This document shows positions 1 to 9,256 of a DNA stretch of 64,000 nucleotides, one piece after another; within the stretch, counting starts at the first letter, position 1; each line of letters opens with the position of its first letter. The stretch is taken from positions 28,903 through 92,902 of the forward strand of contig CANPXN010000005.1 in assembly GCA_947586185.1 (NCBI GenBank), in the 5' to 3' direction. The notes beneath the pieces are model-generated. The model worked only from the letters and a program-made list of their open reading frames with translations, was not told where the DNA came from and searched no databases. The position numbers and the translations under genes are program-made. Origin of the DNA: an uncultured Clostridia bacterium. Lineage in GTDB: Bacteria; Bacillota; Clostridia; Oscillospirales; Ruminococcaceae.

Positions 1-15
1 AAACTTTTTATTCAT
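1..15 (-). CDS. Start of a gene running off the left edge
   Basis: An ATG at 15-13 overlaps the TGA stop of the upstream sigma factor gene in an ATGA arrangement and opens a frame reading Met-Asn-Lys-Lys-Phe before the window ends. Such tight coupling to an ECF sigma factor often marks a cognate anti-sigma factor, but only five codons are visible, so the product is unknown. Confidence 0.4.
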
Positions 16-473
16 TCAGATCCCTCCTTTTCAAACTCACTTCGTAAAACAGCCAAAATCTTTTTAAGTCTCCGGTACAATGCAAATCTTGACATATGAT
101 ACAGATTGCTTATAACTGATACCGGAACTTCATTGACATACCTCAGCAAGACTATTTCCCTGTCCTCATCTGAGAGAGATTCCACTGCAAACCGCAGTGA
201 CAGCCTTGAGATCAGTTCGTCTTCAACATCGGTCTTGTTTTCATCAGCGCTATGAATAGGCTCAAATTTCTTTTTTCTGTACTCGTCAATACAAAGGTTT
301 TTAGCGATTGTGTACAGATACTGAAGCTCCTTTCCGCTGCCGTTATACTGCGGATTCTCTAAAAACCGTAGGAAAGTTTCCTGAGTCAGATCTTCCGCAA
401 GCTCTCTGTTATGTACCCGTGTATAGCAATAGCGGTAGATTTTATCATACTGATCTTCAAGACCGACCGGCAT
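12..473 (-). CDS. ECF-family RNA polymerase sigma factor
   Basis: A 153-residue sigma-70 family protein of extracytoplasmic-function size. Residues 1-75 form region 2 (YRYCYTRV, then LAEDLTQETFLRFL and LYTIAKNLCIDEYRKKK), which binds core polymerase and the -10 element. Residues about 95-145 form region 4, with LSDEDREIVLLRYVNEVPV and a helix-turn-helix near SVISNLYHMSRFALYRRLKK. A GGGAGGG ribosome site lies 7 bases before the ATG. A gene starting in the ATGA overlap downstream may be its anti-sigma factor. Upstream is a strong promoter followed by an intrinsic terminator before the start codon. The first 72 residues recur almost identically at 3120-3338. Regulon unknown. Confidence 0.9.
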   Translation of the reverse strand: MPVGLEDQYDKIYRYCYTRVHNRELAEDLTQETFLRFLENPQYNGSGKELQYLYTIAKNLCIDEYRKKKFEPIHSADENKTDVEDELISRLSLRFAVESLSDEDREIVLLRYVNEVPVSVISNLYHMSRFALYRRLKKILAVLRSEFEKEGSE

Positions 474-551
474 TTAACATCCCTCCCCAAATAATAAGAC
501 GTAAAACCATGTGCTTATGTGCGCTTATTTTAAAAATTTTTTTCGTATCAC

Positions 552-589
552 TCAAAAAAACAAAAGCTCCTGCGGAAATACGCAGGAGC
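552..589 (-). terminator. Intrinsic terminator inside the sigma factor leader
   Basis: Nine-base perfect stem GCTCCTGCG/CGCAGGAGC with a six-base loop, followed on the minus strand by a T-rich run. It lies between the promoter at 615-643 and the sigma factor start at 473, so it would stop most transcripts after about 60 nt unless antitermination occurs. An identical hairpin sits at 3417-3454. Confidence 0.75.
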
Positions 590-614
590 ACACTTCATCC
601 TTTTCCTCGCCATT

Positions 615-643
615 ATTATACAGCAAAACAGGAATTATGTCAA
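615..643 (-). promoter_or_regulatory. Sigma-A type promoter upstream of the sigma factor
   Basis: TTGACA (643-638) and TATAAT (620-615) with a 17-base spacer, both perfect consensus. It drives the short leader that contains the terminator at 552-589. Confidence 0.8.
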
Positions 644-721
644 TATTGTACAAATACTTTTCATATAATATATGCGAATATGTATACCATAATTTGTCAA
701 TAAACTACTCAACAGCATAGC

Positions 722-750
722 AAAAGCCCGATCATAAAGACCGAGCTTTT
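722..750 (-). terminator. Terminator after the dockerin gene
   Basis: Hairpin with AGCTCGGTC and GATCGGGCT arms just downstream of the 761-1741 stop codon, followed by a short T-run. It is the diverged counterpart of the perfect hairpin at 3587-3615. Confidence 0.6.
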
Positions 751-760
751 AATTAACTGA

Positions 761-1741
761 TCACTTCATATAACTTGCTTTATAAAGAGTGAATATCTTA
801 GATGCATCAGCGGCAGTAATCTTGCCGTCACCGTTCATATCTGCGCTCTTTAACTGGAGGTCAGTGAAGCTGCCCTTTCCATTTATGTATATCTGCTTGT
901 ATTCGGAAAACGCCATTGAAGCGTCATGGGCGGAAGCCTTTCCGTCACCGTCTATATCACCTACAACATAAGGCTCGTCGGCATAATAAACCATTGGGCA
1001 ATATGTCGCTTCGACCCACATCTCCAGCTCAGCCTTGTTTTCTATTGAGGAGAAGGTATTGATCTTATCCCTTACCGCAAAAATATCTGATGGCTGCTCC
1101 AAATCTATGCCTGTAATTCCCCATATCGGATATGCTTCAGTGCCTAACTCCGTGTTTATTTCCGGATCAGCGCCAATGGTTTCCAGATAGTTCCACAGCT
1201 CAGTATCGCTTTTTATTTCCTCCAGATCAAGTGCTCCGCTCCCCGGCAAACGTATATAAGCGCTGCCTTTGTATTTACTGATGCTTCCGTTATTGAATGA
1301 ATATCTTTTGAATATTCTTGCGGATTTGACGCCGTCAGTCTTGCGAATCTGGCTCAACAGTTCATTCATCTCGTCGATCTTTTCATCTGTAACTGTTTCG
1401 TATGAGCAAACAACAAAGCAGTGTGTGTTGTCAGTGAGAGTTACAAGCTGAGGAGCACCGTCAAGGATCTCATAATCACAGTTAATAGTGCTTGTATCAA
1501 AGCCGTCCTCCGTTATAAATTCTATGCCCAGGTCATATGGGTATCGTCTGATTCTTATTGCGCTGCTATCTCTATTATCAACAAAATAAATGACCCCGTC
1601 ATTGTCGATAACCTTTGCTTCATAATCATAAGTGCTGATATCCTCTGAAAAATGCAGCTCGCCTGCAAATGCCGTTATATTGCATGCAGCCATAACTGCC
1701 GCCGCTAAGACAGCGGCTAAAATTGATTTGAGTTTTCTCAT
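761..1741 (-). CDS. Secreted protein with C-terminal type I dockerin
   Basis: A 326-residue protein with a signal peptide (basic MRKLKS, hydrophobic core, AFA-G cleavage area near residue 27). The middle, about 28-255, is not recognised. Residues about 258-326 are a type I dockerin with two calcium loops (GDIDGDGKASAHDAS and ADMNGDGKITAADAS), each followed by a helix (AFSEYKQIY, IFTLYKASY). The dockerin should attach the protein to a cohesin of the cellulosome. A good AGGAGG site lies 7 bases before the ATG. It follows the protease gene by 42 bases and may be co-transcribed. The dockerin belongs to the symmetric class shared with the LRR protein at 3626-9256. Confidence 0.85.
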   Translation of the reverse strand: MRKLKSILAAVLAAAVMAACNITAFAGELHFSEDISTYDYEAKVIDNDGVIYFVDNRDSSAIRIRRYPYDLGIEFITEDGFDTSTINCDYEILDGAPQLVTLTDNTHCFVVCSYETVTDEKIDEMNELLSQIRKTDGVKSARIFKRYSFNNGSISKYKGSAYIRLPGSGALDLEEIKSDTELWNYLETIGADPEINTELGTEAYPIWGITGIDLEQPSDIFAVRDKINTFSSIENKAELEMWVEATYCPMVYYADEPYVVGDIDGDGKASAHDASMAFSEYKQIYINGKGSFTDLQLKSADMNGDGKITAADASKIFTLYKASYMK

Positions 1742-1783
1742 AAAAATACCTCCTTGTCATTGTTATTCAGTCTGGAAAGGTCG

Positions 1784-2941
1784 TTAATGCAAAAATGGAT
1801 TGAATGCTAAAAATCTTGTTACAGACCAACGCATATCGACTCCATTAGATGTATACTGACCATCTGAATATGCACTGGAACCTATTATTCCTATTGCAAA
1901 TTCATTTCCGCCAGCTGTCATAATCATTGGTCCGCCGCTCATTCCGCCTTGAGCCTGTGCGTAACAATAAAACAATTTATTATTGTTATTAAAAACGTTT
2001 CCAAATGAGTGGTACATTTTCACATCGCTGTATTCATATCCGCCGCTCAATCCTCTTAGTTCAACATCAGGTCGTGCGCTTTCTCCGATTGTTGCTAAAT
2101 AAATTCGACCATATGTATCAGCAAGGCTTATATCATCATCTACAGTTAATAACGCATAATCAACAGTGTTTTCTTCGTCTGGATTCGGATTTTTCTCCAT
2201 TCGTATTTCTGAAACGTGAACAGAGTCAGCATAGAATTCCTTTACTGCATGTGATGCTCTGTCGAAGATTTGAATTCTTACGCTTTGAGGGAAAATCTTA
2301 TTTCCATTTTCATCTGTTCCAACTACGTTATGTGCAGCAGTTGCTAAGCAGCTTTTGCCGTCCCAATCCTGGATAATAAATGCTGAGCCACCAATAAAAT
2401 TAGTTCCGTCATATGTTATTAATAGTCTTACAACGCTTTGATCATATGATGTCATTTCGCTTAAGGTATTACCTGAACCGCTTTCTGATGATAAGATATC
2501 AAAAGTGTTTTCGGTTCTTATATCACCAAAATTTCTTGTGTCTTCCATAATAACATTTTGTGTCATATCTATGTTGTTTTCATTACTTATTACATCTTCA
2601 TTATTTGATATAATCGATGATGTATTATTGCTTTCAAAAGATATGCTACTTAAATCGATATATGCCTGATTAATTATTTTGGGAGATAAATTTTGACTTT
2701 GTGAATTTCTTGCTGAAGAATTTCTTTGTGAATTTCCATTAATATCAATTTCGATGTAACCTTCAAGTGAACTATCTGATGACAAACAATATTCCTTTGT
2801 TTTTCCGGTTGCAAAAAAATATGAGTAATAATAATTTTCATAAACTTCATCGAAAACACTGTCAGCGCTTACATAGCTTAAAATATTTATTGATGCAATA
2901 AACGCTGCGATAATACCTGCTAATGTCTTTTTAATATTCAT
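1784..2941 (-). CDS. Secreted trypsin/V8-like serine protease
   Basis: A 385-residue exported protein with a signal peptide over residues 1-26 and a low-complexity Ser/Asn-rich stretch to about 165. The S1-type protease domain fills the C-terminal half. The catalytic triad is visible: His in TAAHNVVG, Asp in VDYALLTVD and Ser in GGMSGGPM. The layout fits glutamyl-endopeptidase-like (S1B) enzymes. It has no dockerin, so it is presumably secreted free. The pro-region and its upstream flank (2942-3110) are clearly more AT-rich than the neighbours, and the gene lies between two copies of a duplicated block. Late acquisition or rearrangement is likely. Substrate unknown. Confidence 0.85.
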   Translation of the reverse strand: MNIKKTLAGIIAAFIASINILSYVSADSVFDEVYENYYYSYFFATGKTKEYCLSSDSSLEGYIEIDINGNSQRNSSARNSQSQNLSPKIINQAYIDLSSISFESNNTSSIISNNEDVISNENNIDMTQNVIMEDTRNFGDIRTENTFDILSSESGSGNTLSEMTSYDQSVVRLLITYDGTNFIGGSAFIIQDWDGKSCLATAAHNVVGTDENGNKIFPQSVRIQIFDRASHAVKEFYADSVHVSEIRMEKNPNPDEENTVDYALLTVDDDISLADTYGRIYLATIGESARPDVELRGLSGGYEYSDVKMYHSFGNVFNNNNKLFYCYAQAQGGMSGGPMIMTAGGNEFAIGIIGSSAYSDGQYTSNGVDMRWSVTRFLAFNPFLH

Positions 2942-3065
2942 TTTAATACTCCTTATATAAATATATTTACATGTAATTTAAAGAAAATAAAACTTTTTAT
3001 TTAATTCACTTAAATCATACCACTATTTTTTATATATGTCAAGTATTTTTTACAATTATATTTAA

Positions 3066-3338
3066 TTAAAAAAATAGCACCATAAAAATATATTTTACAG
3101 TGCATATCAAAGTGCTATAAATAGGCTCAAATTTCTTTTTTCTGTACTCGTCAATGCAAAGGTTTTTAGCGATCGTGTACAGATACTGAAGCTCCTTTCC
3201 GCTGCCGTTATACTGCGGATTCTCTAAAAACCGTAGGAAAGTTTCCTGAGTCAGATCTTCCGCAAGCTCTCTGTTATGTACCCGTGTATAGCAATAGCGG
3301 TAGATTTTATCATACTGATCTTCAAGACCGACCGGCAT
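3066..3338 (-). pseudogene. Truncated second copy of the ECF sigma factor
   Basis: The first 73 residues match the intact sigma factor at 12-473 (region 2 complete). The homology stops near 3112, where the frame enters unrelated AT-rich DNA and ends after 90 residues. The DNA-binding region 4 is missing. The ribosome site, promoter and leader terminator are retained. It may be a dead remnant of a tandem duplication. It could also still make a region-2-only protein able to bind core polymerase or an anti-sigma factor; the sequence cannot decide this. Confidence 0.8.
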
Positions 3339-3416
3339 TTAACATCCCTCCCCAAATAATAAGACGTAAAACCATGTGCTTATGTGCGCTTATTTTAAAA
3401 ATTTTTTTCGTATCAC

Positions 3417-3454
3417 TCAAAAAAACAAAAGCTCCTGCGGAAATACGCAGGAGC
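3417..3454 (-). terminator. Leader terminator, copy 2
   Basis: Same GCTCCTGCG/CGCAGGAGC stem and T-rich tail as at 552-589, upstream of the truncated sigma factor. Confidence 0.7.
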
Positions 3455-3479
3455 ACACTTCATCCTTTTCCTCGCCATT

Positions 3480-3508
3480 ATTATACAGCAAAACAGAGAT
3501 TATGTCAA
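3480..3508 (-). promoter_or_regulatory. Promoter of the truncated sigma factor copy
   Basis: TTGACA (3508-3503) and TATAAT (3485-3480), 17-base spacer. It is conserved with the copy at 615-643. Confidence 0.75.
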
Positions 3509-3586
3509 TATTGTACAAATACTTTTCATATAATATATGCGAATATATATGCCATAATTTACCAATAAGCTACTAAACAGCATAGC

Positions 3587-3615
3587 AAAAGCCCGATCAT
3601 AAAGACCGGGCTTTT
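3587..3615 (-). terminator. Terminator after the LRR-dockerin gene
   Basis: Perfect AAAAGCCCG/CGGGCTTTT hairpin directly after the stop codon at 3626. Confidence 0.75.
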
Positions 3616-3625
3616 AGTTAACAAA

Positions 3626-6600
3626 TCACTTCTTATAGCTTGCTTTATAAAGAGCGAATATCTTAGATGCATCAACGGCAGTGATCTTACCGTCACCGTT
3701 CATATCTGCACGCTTTATTTCTTCCTCATTAAAGTTTCCTTTATTGCCTCCGTAAATAAGCTTGTATTCGCTGAATACCAATGATGCGTCAATACCGCTA
3801 ATCTTTCCATCGTTATTTACATCTCCGGCATGCGGATCCACTCCCGGAATGACCTTATTTGTCTTAGCGGAAATGCCTGCTGCATTCTTGATACTCTCAC
3901 TTGCATGAACTGTAATTGAATCCAGATTCTTGAAGTTTCCTTTTACAAGGAATGAATCTGTATACTTATCGTTTTCGTCATAAAGCATTGGAGTTACAGT
4001 GTATTTTGCATCAGTGCCGTCCAGCTTTAACGTATCAGCATTTACAGTATCAATATTAACGCTGTTTGTAAAGGTAACGATCAATGAGCCGTTAGATTTT
4101 TCAACAGATTTTATCTCAGGAGCTTGATTGCTTACAAGGCTGAAATTAAGGTCTGTTTTTTCAGGCGGAACGTCAAATTCTTCACTGGTCTGAGTGTCAT
4201 ATCCTTCCATTTCACATGTTACCTTGTATCTGCCCTCAGGAACGACCCATGCATAAGCGCCGTCTTCATCAGTATAAAGCGGATTTTGCTGGTCATAGTC
4301 CTCTGCATTCCATACATCCCATACAGGCTCTTCTGATTCTGTTTCAGTATTGAGCTTGTAAACTGTCATTTTAGCTCCCTGAATACGGTTGCCCTTTACA
4401 GTATCGTATACAACACCTGAAGGGTCAACAAGCATGTTCATATTGCCGCTGTCGGAGTAGTAGTCATAATCTCCGTCCAGTATTCTGTCAAGCTCATCAT
4501 ACATTTCAAATCTGTCATGAAGAATATCAAAGAAACCATCCAGCTCATCGTTAAGTATGCCTAACAATGTACCCTCAAACGGTGACATACCCATGCCGCC
4601 GACACCGGTAATTATTGATATTCCATACTTTCCATCAGCTAAACGCTGAAGTCTTTCACTGCTGCCGGCAGCAGCGCTGTCTTCGAGATACTCATTGTAA
4701 TCTTCTACAAAACCATTAACTGTGTTGATCGTATTATAGCCCTTGACTGCATAGCTTCCTGCCGATGAACCGGTCGCATTATCAATCACGCTTCCAAAAA
4801 GGTTCAGTGCCGATCCCTTGGCAGTATCAGTAGCAGTTTGTTGTACATTATCGCATGCTATATCAAAAATATTAATGCCCTCTGTATTGCCACTACCACT
4901 GCCCGTTGAACCTCCTGATGTGCTTCCGGATGTACCTGAGGTTGAACCGCTGCTGCTTGCGGCAGGATATCTTACATATGAAACGCTGCTATTAAAGTTA
5001 CTTGCAAGACTTGTATTAAGCTTTCCAATATTTCTCCTTGTATCAGTGCTGCCTGATACGCTGTAAACCACTTCGTATGTTTTGCCTTCTTCAACGATCT
5101 TCTTATTGGATTTTTTATATCCGTACCTTTCAGGATCCTTTACGATCTGTTCAGCAGAGATCACTTTGTCGTCTATGGTTCTTGTTACGCTTTCAGAAAT
5201 GTAGCAATCAAAGCTGCCTATCTTATTTTCGGAATCTGCAAGATTAACTCTTACAATTGAGGCGTTATCGTTTTTAGCAATAGTCTCGATTGTACTATTT
5301 TCTTTTACGCTTTCTTTGATAGGTAATTTATAATCGTCAGAAAAGCTTACATACTCCGGAGTTTTCTTAACAATCTTTACATTCAAAGAACCCGGAATAT
5401 AATTACGGTTATTTCTGTCGAAATACTCATTCTGATTTGTTACCCATGCCTTTTCTTTTTCATCATAGGTAGTTTTCAGATATTTTGTCACGCTGCCCTT
5501 AGTGCTTGTAACATACATACCGATTATGCTATCATTATTTGACGCATGCACAATAAACTGTATCGGATAAGCCGGATTATAGCTTATAACAGGTGTTGAG
5601 CCCATTGTGAACACATCTGTAATATCTTTTCGTGCGTCATTATGGTTGTTATATACCATTTCGATCTTGTTGATCGTCGGCTCGCTTTCGGAATAAGTAG
5701 TCGTAACCTTTTCGCTCTGTGCATTTTTGCATATTGCATATATTTCGTATGACGTGCCGTCTTTTCCCTTAGGAAGGTCTATTGTAGCCTTATATTTACC
5801 TGTATACTCGTTTGAAATACAAGCTGATTTCAGCTTATTGTTTACATAAATTTCAACACATGCTCCCTTATATGTAATACCATATACATCTGCTTTAAGC
5901 TCATTAGTTATATCTGCTGCTGCAACTGTAACCTTTGGTACTTCAAGATTTAAAGAAGCGATCTTCTGTACCCAGTTGTTTCCACCATAAGTAAAGGACA
6001 TGCTTGGAGCAATGGTGTAGCTGTTTACTTCCGCAACTCTAACTGTAAACTTAATAGTTCCCTGCGGAGCTGAAACACTGATACTTCCGTTCTGTATGCT
6101 GCTTGCATCAATGTCCAAATCCTTGCTTGTTACAGAACTCTGTACAAGGCTGAGTCCGGCAGGAATGTTGAGATTGATTTTGTAATTTTCAGAACCCTCT
6201 GCAATATCCTCAAGAAGAGCATATTTAAGAGTGAAGTTTACAATACCGCCAACAGAGCTTTTTGCCATATCTGCATCAAACGTTGTTATGGTCTTGTCAA
6301 AAACAGCTGCTCTTGCATCGGTAAGTGACATACAGCCGTCAAATGTATGAGGACCGAACTTATAGTCTTCGTTATTTGAAACGATCTCCTTTAAAGCAGC
6401 ACAGCCTGCGAAAGCATAATCTCCAAGAGTTGTTACACTGTCAGGAAGCTTTACTGTTTCAAGATATGCACAGTTTCTAAACATATTGTCAGGAAGAATA
6501 ACCATTCCCCTTGAAACCTCTGCACTTGTAAGTCCTTCACATCCCTCAAATATTCCTGCACCGGCAGTTTCTACGGTTGACGGAATAATGATGCTGCTGA

Positions 6601-9256
6601 TTTTTGTTTTTGCAAATGCTTTGTCTCCGATTGACTTCAGTCCCTCATTCAGCTTAACCTGTGAAAGAACATAGCAATCTTCAAAGGCGCTGTTTCCTAT
6701 TGCTTCAACTGATGCAGGAATCTCAACCTTCTGAATAATATAACAGCCGGAGAATGCGGATTTACCGATCGAAGTTATTCCCTCAGGAATAGTAAGGGTT
6801 TCAAGCTTTGCCATGCCCTGGAATGCACTGTCTTCGATCACTGTAAGCTTATCAGGAAGAACAAGCGCCTTGACAGATGCACAGCCGGAAAATGCTCCTG
6901 ATCCGATAGATACTACAGTAGCCGGAATTGAAATTTCAGTTACAAGCTCCAGTGAAGCAAATGCTGAGCTGCCGATGGTTTCAAGCTTTGCAGGGAGCGT
7001 CAGTGAAGCTGCATTAAGGCATCCGCTAAATGCGCTGTCCCCTATGCTTACAACAGTATCAGGAATTACTATCTCCTTAATTCCCGGGCAGTTATTGAAA
7101 AGATTTGCCGGGATTGCCGTAAGTCCCTCGGCATACTTGATTTCTGAAAGGTTTTCGCAGTTTTCAAATATACCCTTTTCTCCTACCTCGGAAAGAGTTG
7201 ACGGAATATATATGCTTGAAACAGCCGTACCGCTAAATGCGTCAGTACCTACAGACACAAGACCCTCTTTGAGAGTGATCTCAGCAAGAGCTGCACAGCC
7301 GCTGAATGCGTTTGCGCCGATCGTCTGAACGGTTGCCGGAATATCTACGGATCCAAGCAAAACATCACTTTTAAATGCGCTTGCTCCAATTGTTTCAAGA
7401 GTATCCGGGAGAGCAGCCTCTTTAAGCAAAGGAAGATTTGCAAAAGCTCCTTCTCCGATCGTCTTTACACTTTCAGCAATTGAGATTTTCTCAACATTTG
7501 AGCATGTGCTGAAAGCATTATTTCCAATGGTTACAATACCGGACGGAACAGAAATTTCTTTCAGTCCGGAGCAGTTAATAAACAAATTATCCGGAATAGC
7601 TTCTATCCCCTCAGCAAACATAACGGTTTCAAGACTGCCGCAGTTTGTGAACGGACCTGTTGATGACAAAACACCGGCAGCAGTAAGCGTTGACGGTATG
7701 TATATTGCTGAAATAGCAGTTCCGCTGAATACGCCATAACCCAATGTTTCAAGTCCTTCGTTAAGAGTTACAGACGCAAGTTTTGAACAGCCGCTGAATG
7801 CATTATTAGAAATAACCTTAACAGTTGAAGGGATTTCGACCTCTGCAATTTTTGAACAGCCTGAAAAAGCGCTCGGCGAAATAGTTTCTACTGAATCAGG
7901 AATTGTTATACTCGTTACCTTTGTAAGGTTCTGGAAAGCGCCAGTACCCACAGTTTTAAGAGTATCAGAAAGAGTAACGCTCGTTACGTTAGTACAGTTT
8001 GCAAAAGCATTATCGCCTATGCTTACAACACCCTGTGGAATGACAATATTTTTAAGACCTGTACAGGATGCAAAAATAGCGTTAGGAATACTTGTGATAT
8101 CAGCGCTGAACTCTATATCAGAAAGACTTCCGCAGGAACTGAACGGACCTTCACCTCTTGCAGAAATTCCGGTGAGCGTTGACGGTATGTAAACCGATGA
8201 CACAGCAGTACTCTTAAATGCCGCTGAACCAAGGTTTACAAGTCCCTCGTTAAAGGTTACTTCTGAAAGCCTTACGCAATATGCGAAAGCGTTTGAACCG
8301 ATTGACGTAACGCTTGCCGGAACAGCAATTGAGCTCAAATGAGTGCAGTTAACAAATGCACTGTCCCCGATTGTCTGAAGTGATGCTGAAAGAGCTATGT
8401 CCGTAACTTTTAAAAGTCCGGAAAAGCTGCTTTTGCCAATAGTCTCAACCGAATCCGGAAGCAGGATATTTTCAACATTTGAACAGCCTGAATAAGCGCA
8501 GTCCCCAATTGATACAACGCCCTCCGGCACAACTATTTCAGAAAGTCCCGTACAGCCTGAGAAAAGATATGCCGGAATGCTTGTAATGCCTTCTCCGTAT
8601 ACAACAGTTTTCAGGTTTTCACATTGTGCAAAAGGTCCGATGCCCGCTTCCTGCTTTATAGATGTAAGAGATGCAGGAATGTAAATTTCCGCCACGGCAG
8701 TTCCCTTGAATGCGTTTACTCCGATAGTCGTAAGTCCCTCATTAAGTGAAACTGTTACAAGATCCATACAGTTTTCAAAAGCGCTTGCTCCGATGACCTC
8801 AACGCTGAAAGGTATAACAGCCTTTTTAAGCATTACGCAATTCTTAAAGCAGCCTGTTCCCACAGACACGACTGTTGCCGGAATTGTAACGCTTTCAATG
8901 GATGTGTTATCTGCAAAAGCGTTATTGCCAATTGATGTAACTGTCAATCCATCAATTTCCGACGGAACCTTAACCGCTTTGTCAGAGCCTGTGTATGAAA
9001 CAACAGATGCCGTACCCTTTTCTTCATCAATTGAGAACGTAAAGTCGTCGAGAACCGTTACGCCCTCATCTTCCGGAACTGCCAAAGCAGCTGTGTCAGC
9101 TATTGTCCCCACAGCATCGACTGCTTCTTCGGCATATGCTATGAGTCCCCTGCGCAGAAAATCAAGGCTTACGCCGGTTTCAGCAAAAGGAACTCCCATG
9201 CTGGATGCAAGCAAAGTAATGGATACTATGCCCGCAATTGTTTTTCTGAACTTCAA
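3626..9256 (-). CDS. Giant BspA-like leucine-rich-repeat protein with dockerin
   Basis: About 1876 residues. The ATG at 9274 is followed at once by AGGAGG, so the true start is more likely the TTG at 9256, nine bases after that site. After a signal peptide, about 900 residues carry LRR_5/BspA-type repeats of the form SIGxxAFxxCxxLxxVxIPxxV, more than 30 units arranged in larger super-repeats. Then come Ig-like segments, a Gly/Ser/Thr linker, a carboxypeptidase-regulatory-like domain (YTDEDGAYAWVVPEGRYKV) and a C-terminal dockerin with loops GDVNNDGKISGIDAS and ADMNGDGKITAVDAS. BspA-type repeats usually mediate adhesion. The dockerin implies the protein joins a cohesin rather than being wall-anchored itself. 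Target unknown. Confidence 0.88.
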   Translation of the reverse strand: MKFRKTIAGIVSITLLASSMGVPFAETGVSLDFLRRGLIAYAEEAVDAVGTIADTAALAVPEDEGVTVLDDFTFSIDEEKGTASVVSYTGSDKAVKVPSEIDGLTVTSIGNNAFADNTSIESVTIPATVVSVGTGCFKNCVMLKKAVIPFSVEVIGASAFENCMDLVTVSLNEGLTTIGVNAFKGTAVAEIYIPASLTSIKQEAGIGPFAQCENLKTVVYGEGITSIPAYLFSGCTGLSEIVVPEGVVSIGDCAYSGCSNVENILLPDSVETIGKSSFSGLLKVTDIALSASLQTIGDSAFVNCTHLSSIAVPASVTSIGSNAFAYCVRLSEVTFNEGLVNLGSAAFKSTAVSSVYIPSTLTGISARGEGPFSSCGSLSDIEFSADITSIPNAIFASCTGLKNIVIPQGVVSIGDNAFANCTNVTSVTLSDTLKTVGTGAFQNLTKVTSITIPDSVETISPSAFSGCSKIAEVEIPSTVKVISNNAFSGCSKLASVTLNEGLETLGYGVFSGTAISAIYIPSTLTAAGVLSSTGPFTNCGSLETVMFAEGIEAIPDNLFINCSGLKEISVPSGIVTIGNNAFSTCSNVEKISIAESVKTIGEGAFANLPLLKEAALPDTLETIGASAFKSDVLLGSVDIPATVQTIGANAFSGCAALAEITLKEGLVSVGTDAFSGTAVSSIYIPSTLSEVGEKGIFENCENLSEIKYAEGLTAIPANLFNNCPGIKEIVIPDTVVSIGDSAFSGCLNAASLTLPAKLETIGSSAFASLELVTEISIPATVVSIGSGAFSGCASVKALVLPDKLTVIEDSAFQGMAKLETLTIPEGITSIGKSAFSGCYIIQKVEIPASVEAIGNSAFEDCYVLSQVKLNEGLKSIGDKAFAKTKISSIIIPSTVETAGAGIFEGCEGLTSAEVSRGMVILPDNMFRNCAYLETVKLPDSVTTLGDYAFAGCAALKEIVSNNEDYKFGPHTFDGCMSLTDARAAVFDKTITTFDADMAKSSVGGIVNFTLKYALLEDIAEGSENYKINLNIPAGLSLVQSSVTSKDLDIDASSIQNGSISVSAPQGTIKFTVRVAEVNSYTIAPSMSFTYGGNNWVQKIASLNLEVPKVTVAAADITNELKADVYGITYKGACVEIYVNNKLKSACISNEYTGKYKATIDLPKGKDGTSYEIYAICKNAQSEKVTTTYSESEPTINKIEMVYNNHNDARKDITDVFTMGSTPVISYNPAYPIQFIVHASNNDSIIGMYVTSTKGSVTKYLKTTYDEKEKAWVTNQNEYFDRNNRNYIPGSLNVKIVKKTPEYVSFSDDYKLPIKESVKENSTIETIAKNDNASIVRVNLADSENKIGSFDCYISESVTRTIDDKVISAEQIVKDPERYGYKKSNKKIVEEGKTYEVVYSVSGSTDTRRNIGKLNTSLASNFNSSVSYVRYPAASSSGSTSGTSGSTSGGSTGSGSGNTEGINIFDIACDNVQQTATDTAKGSALNLFGSVIDNATGSSAGSYAVKGYNTINTVNGFVEDYNEYLEDSAAAGSSERLQRLADGKYGISIITGVGGMGMSPFEGTLLGILNDELDGFFDILHDRFEMYDELDRILDGDYDYYSDSGNMNMLVDPSGVVYDTVKGNRIQGAKMTVYKLNTETESEEPVWDVWNAEDYDQQNPLYTDEDGAYAWVVPEGRYKVTCEMEGYDTQTSEEFDVPPEKTDLNFSLVSNQAPEIKSVEKSNGSLIVTFTNSVNIDTVNADTLKLDGTDAKYTVTPMLYDENDKYTDSFLVKGNFKNLDSITVHASESIKNAAGISAKTNKVIPGVDPHAGDVNNDGKISGIDASLVFSEYKLIYGGNKGNFNEEEIKRADMNGDGKITAVDASKIFALYKASYKK

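Larger units (their letters stand above)
262..855. repeat. Duplicated block, copy 1
   Basis: Copy 1 spans the 5' part of the sigma factor, its leader terminator, promoter, the next terminator and the last dockerin repeat. It matches about 3120-3720 at a constant offset near 2865 with scattered substitutions. Identity inside the dockerin may partly reflect family conservation. Confidence 0.8.
3112..3720. repeat. Duplicated block, copy 2
   Basis: Direct repeat of 255-855. Left border near 3112, where similarity to the intact sigma factor ends abruptly; right border within the dockerin of the LRR gene. Together the two copies bracket the protease and the 326-residue dockerin gene. Confidence 0.8.
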
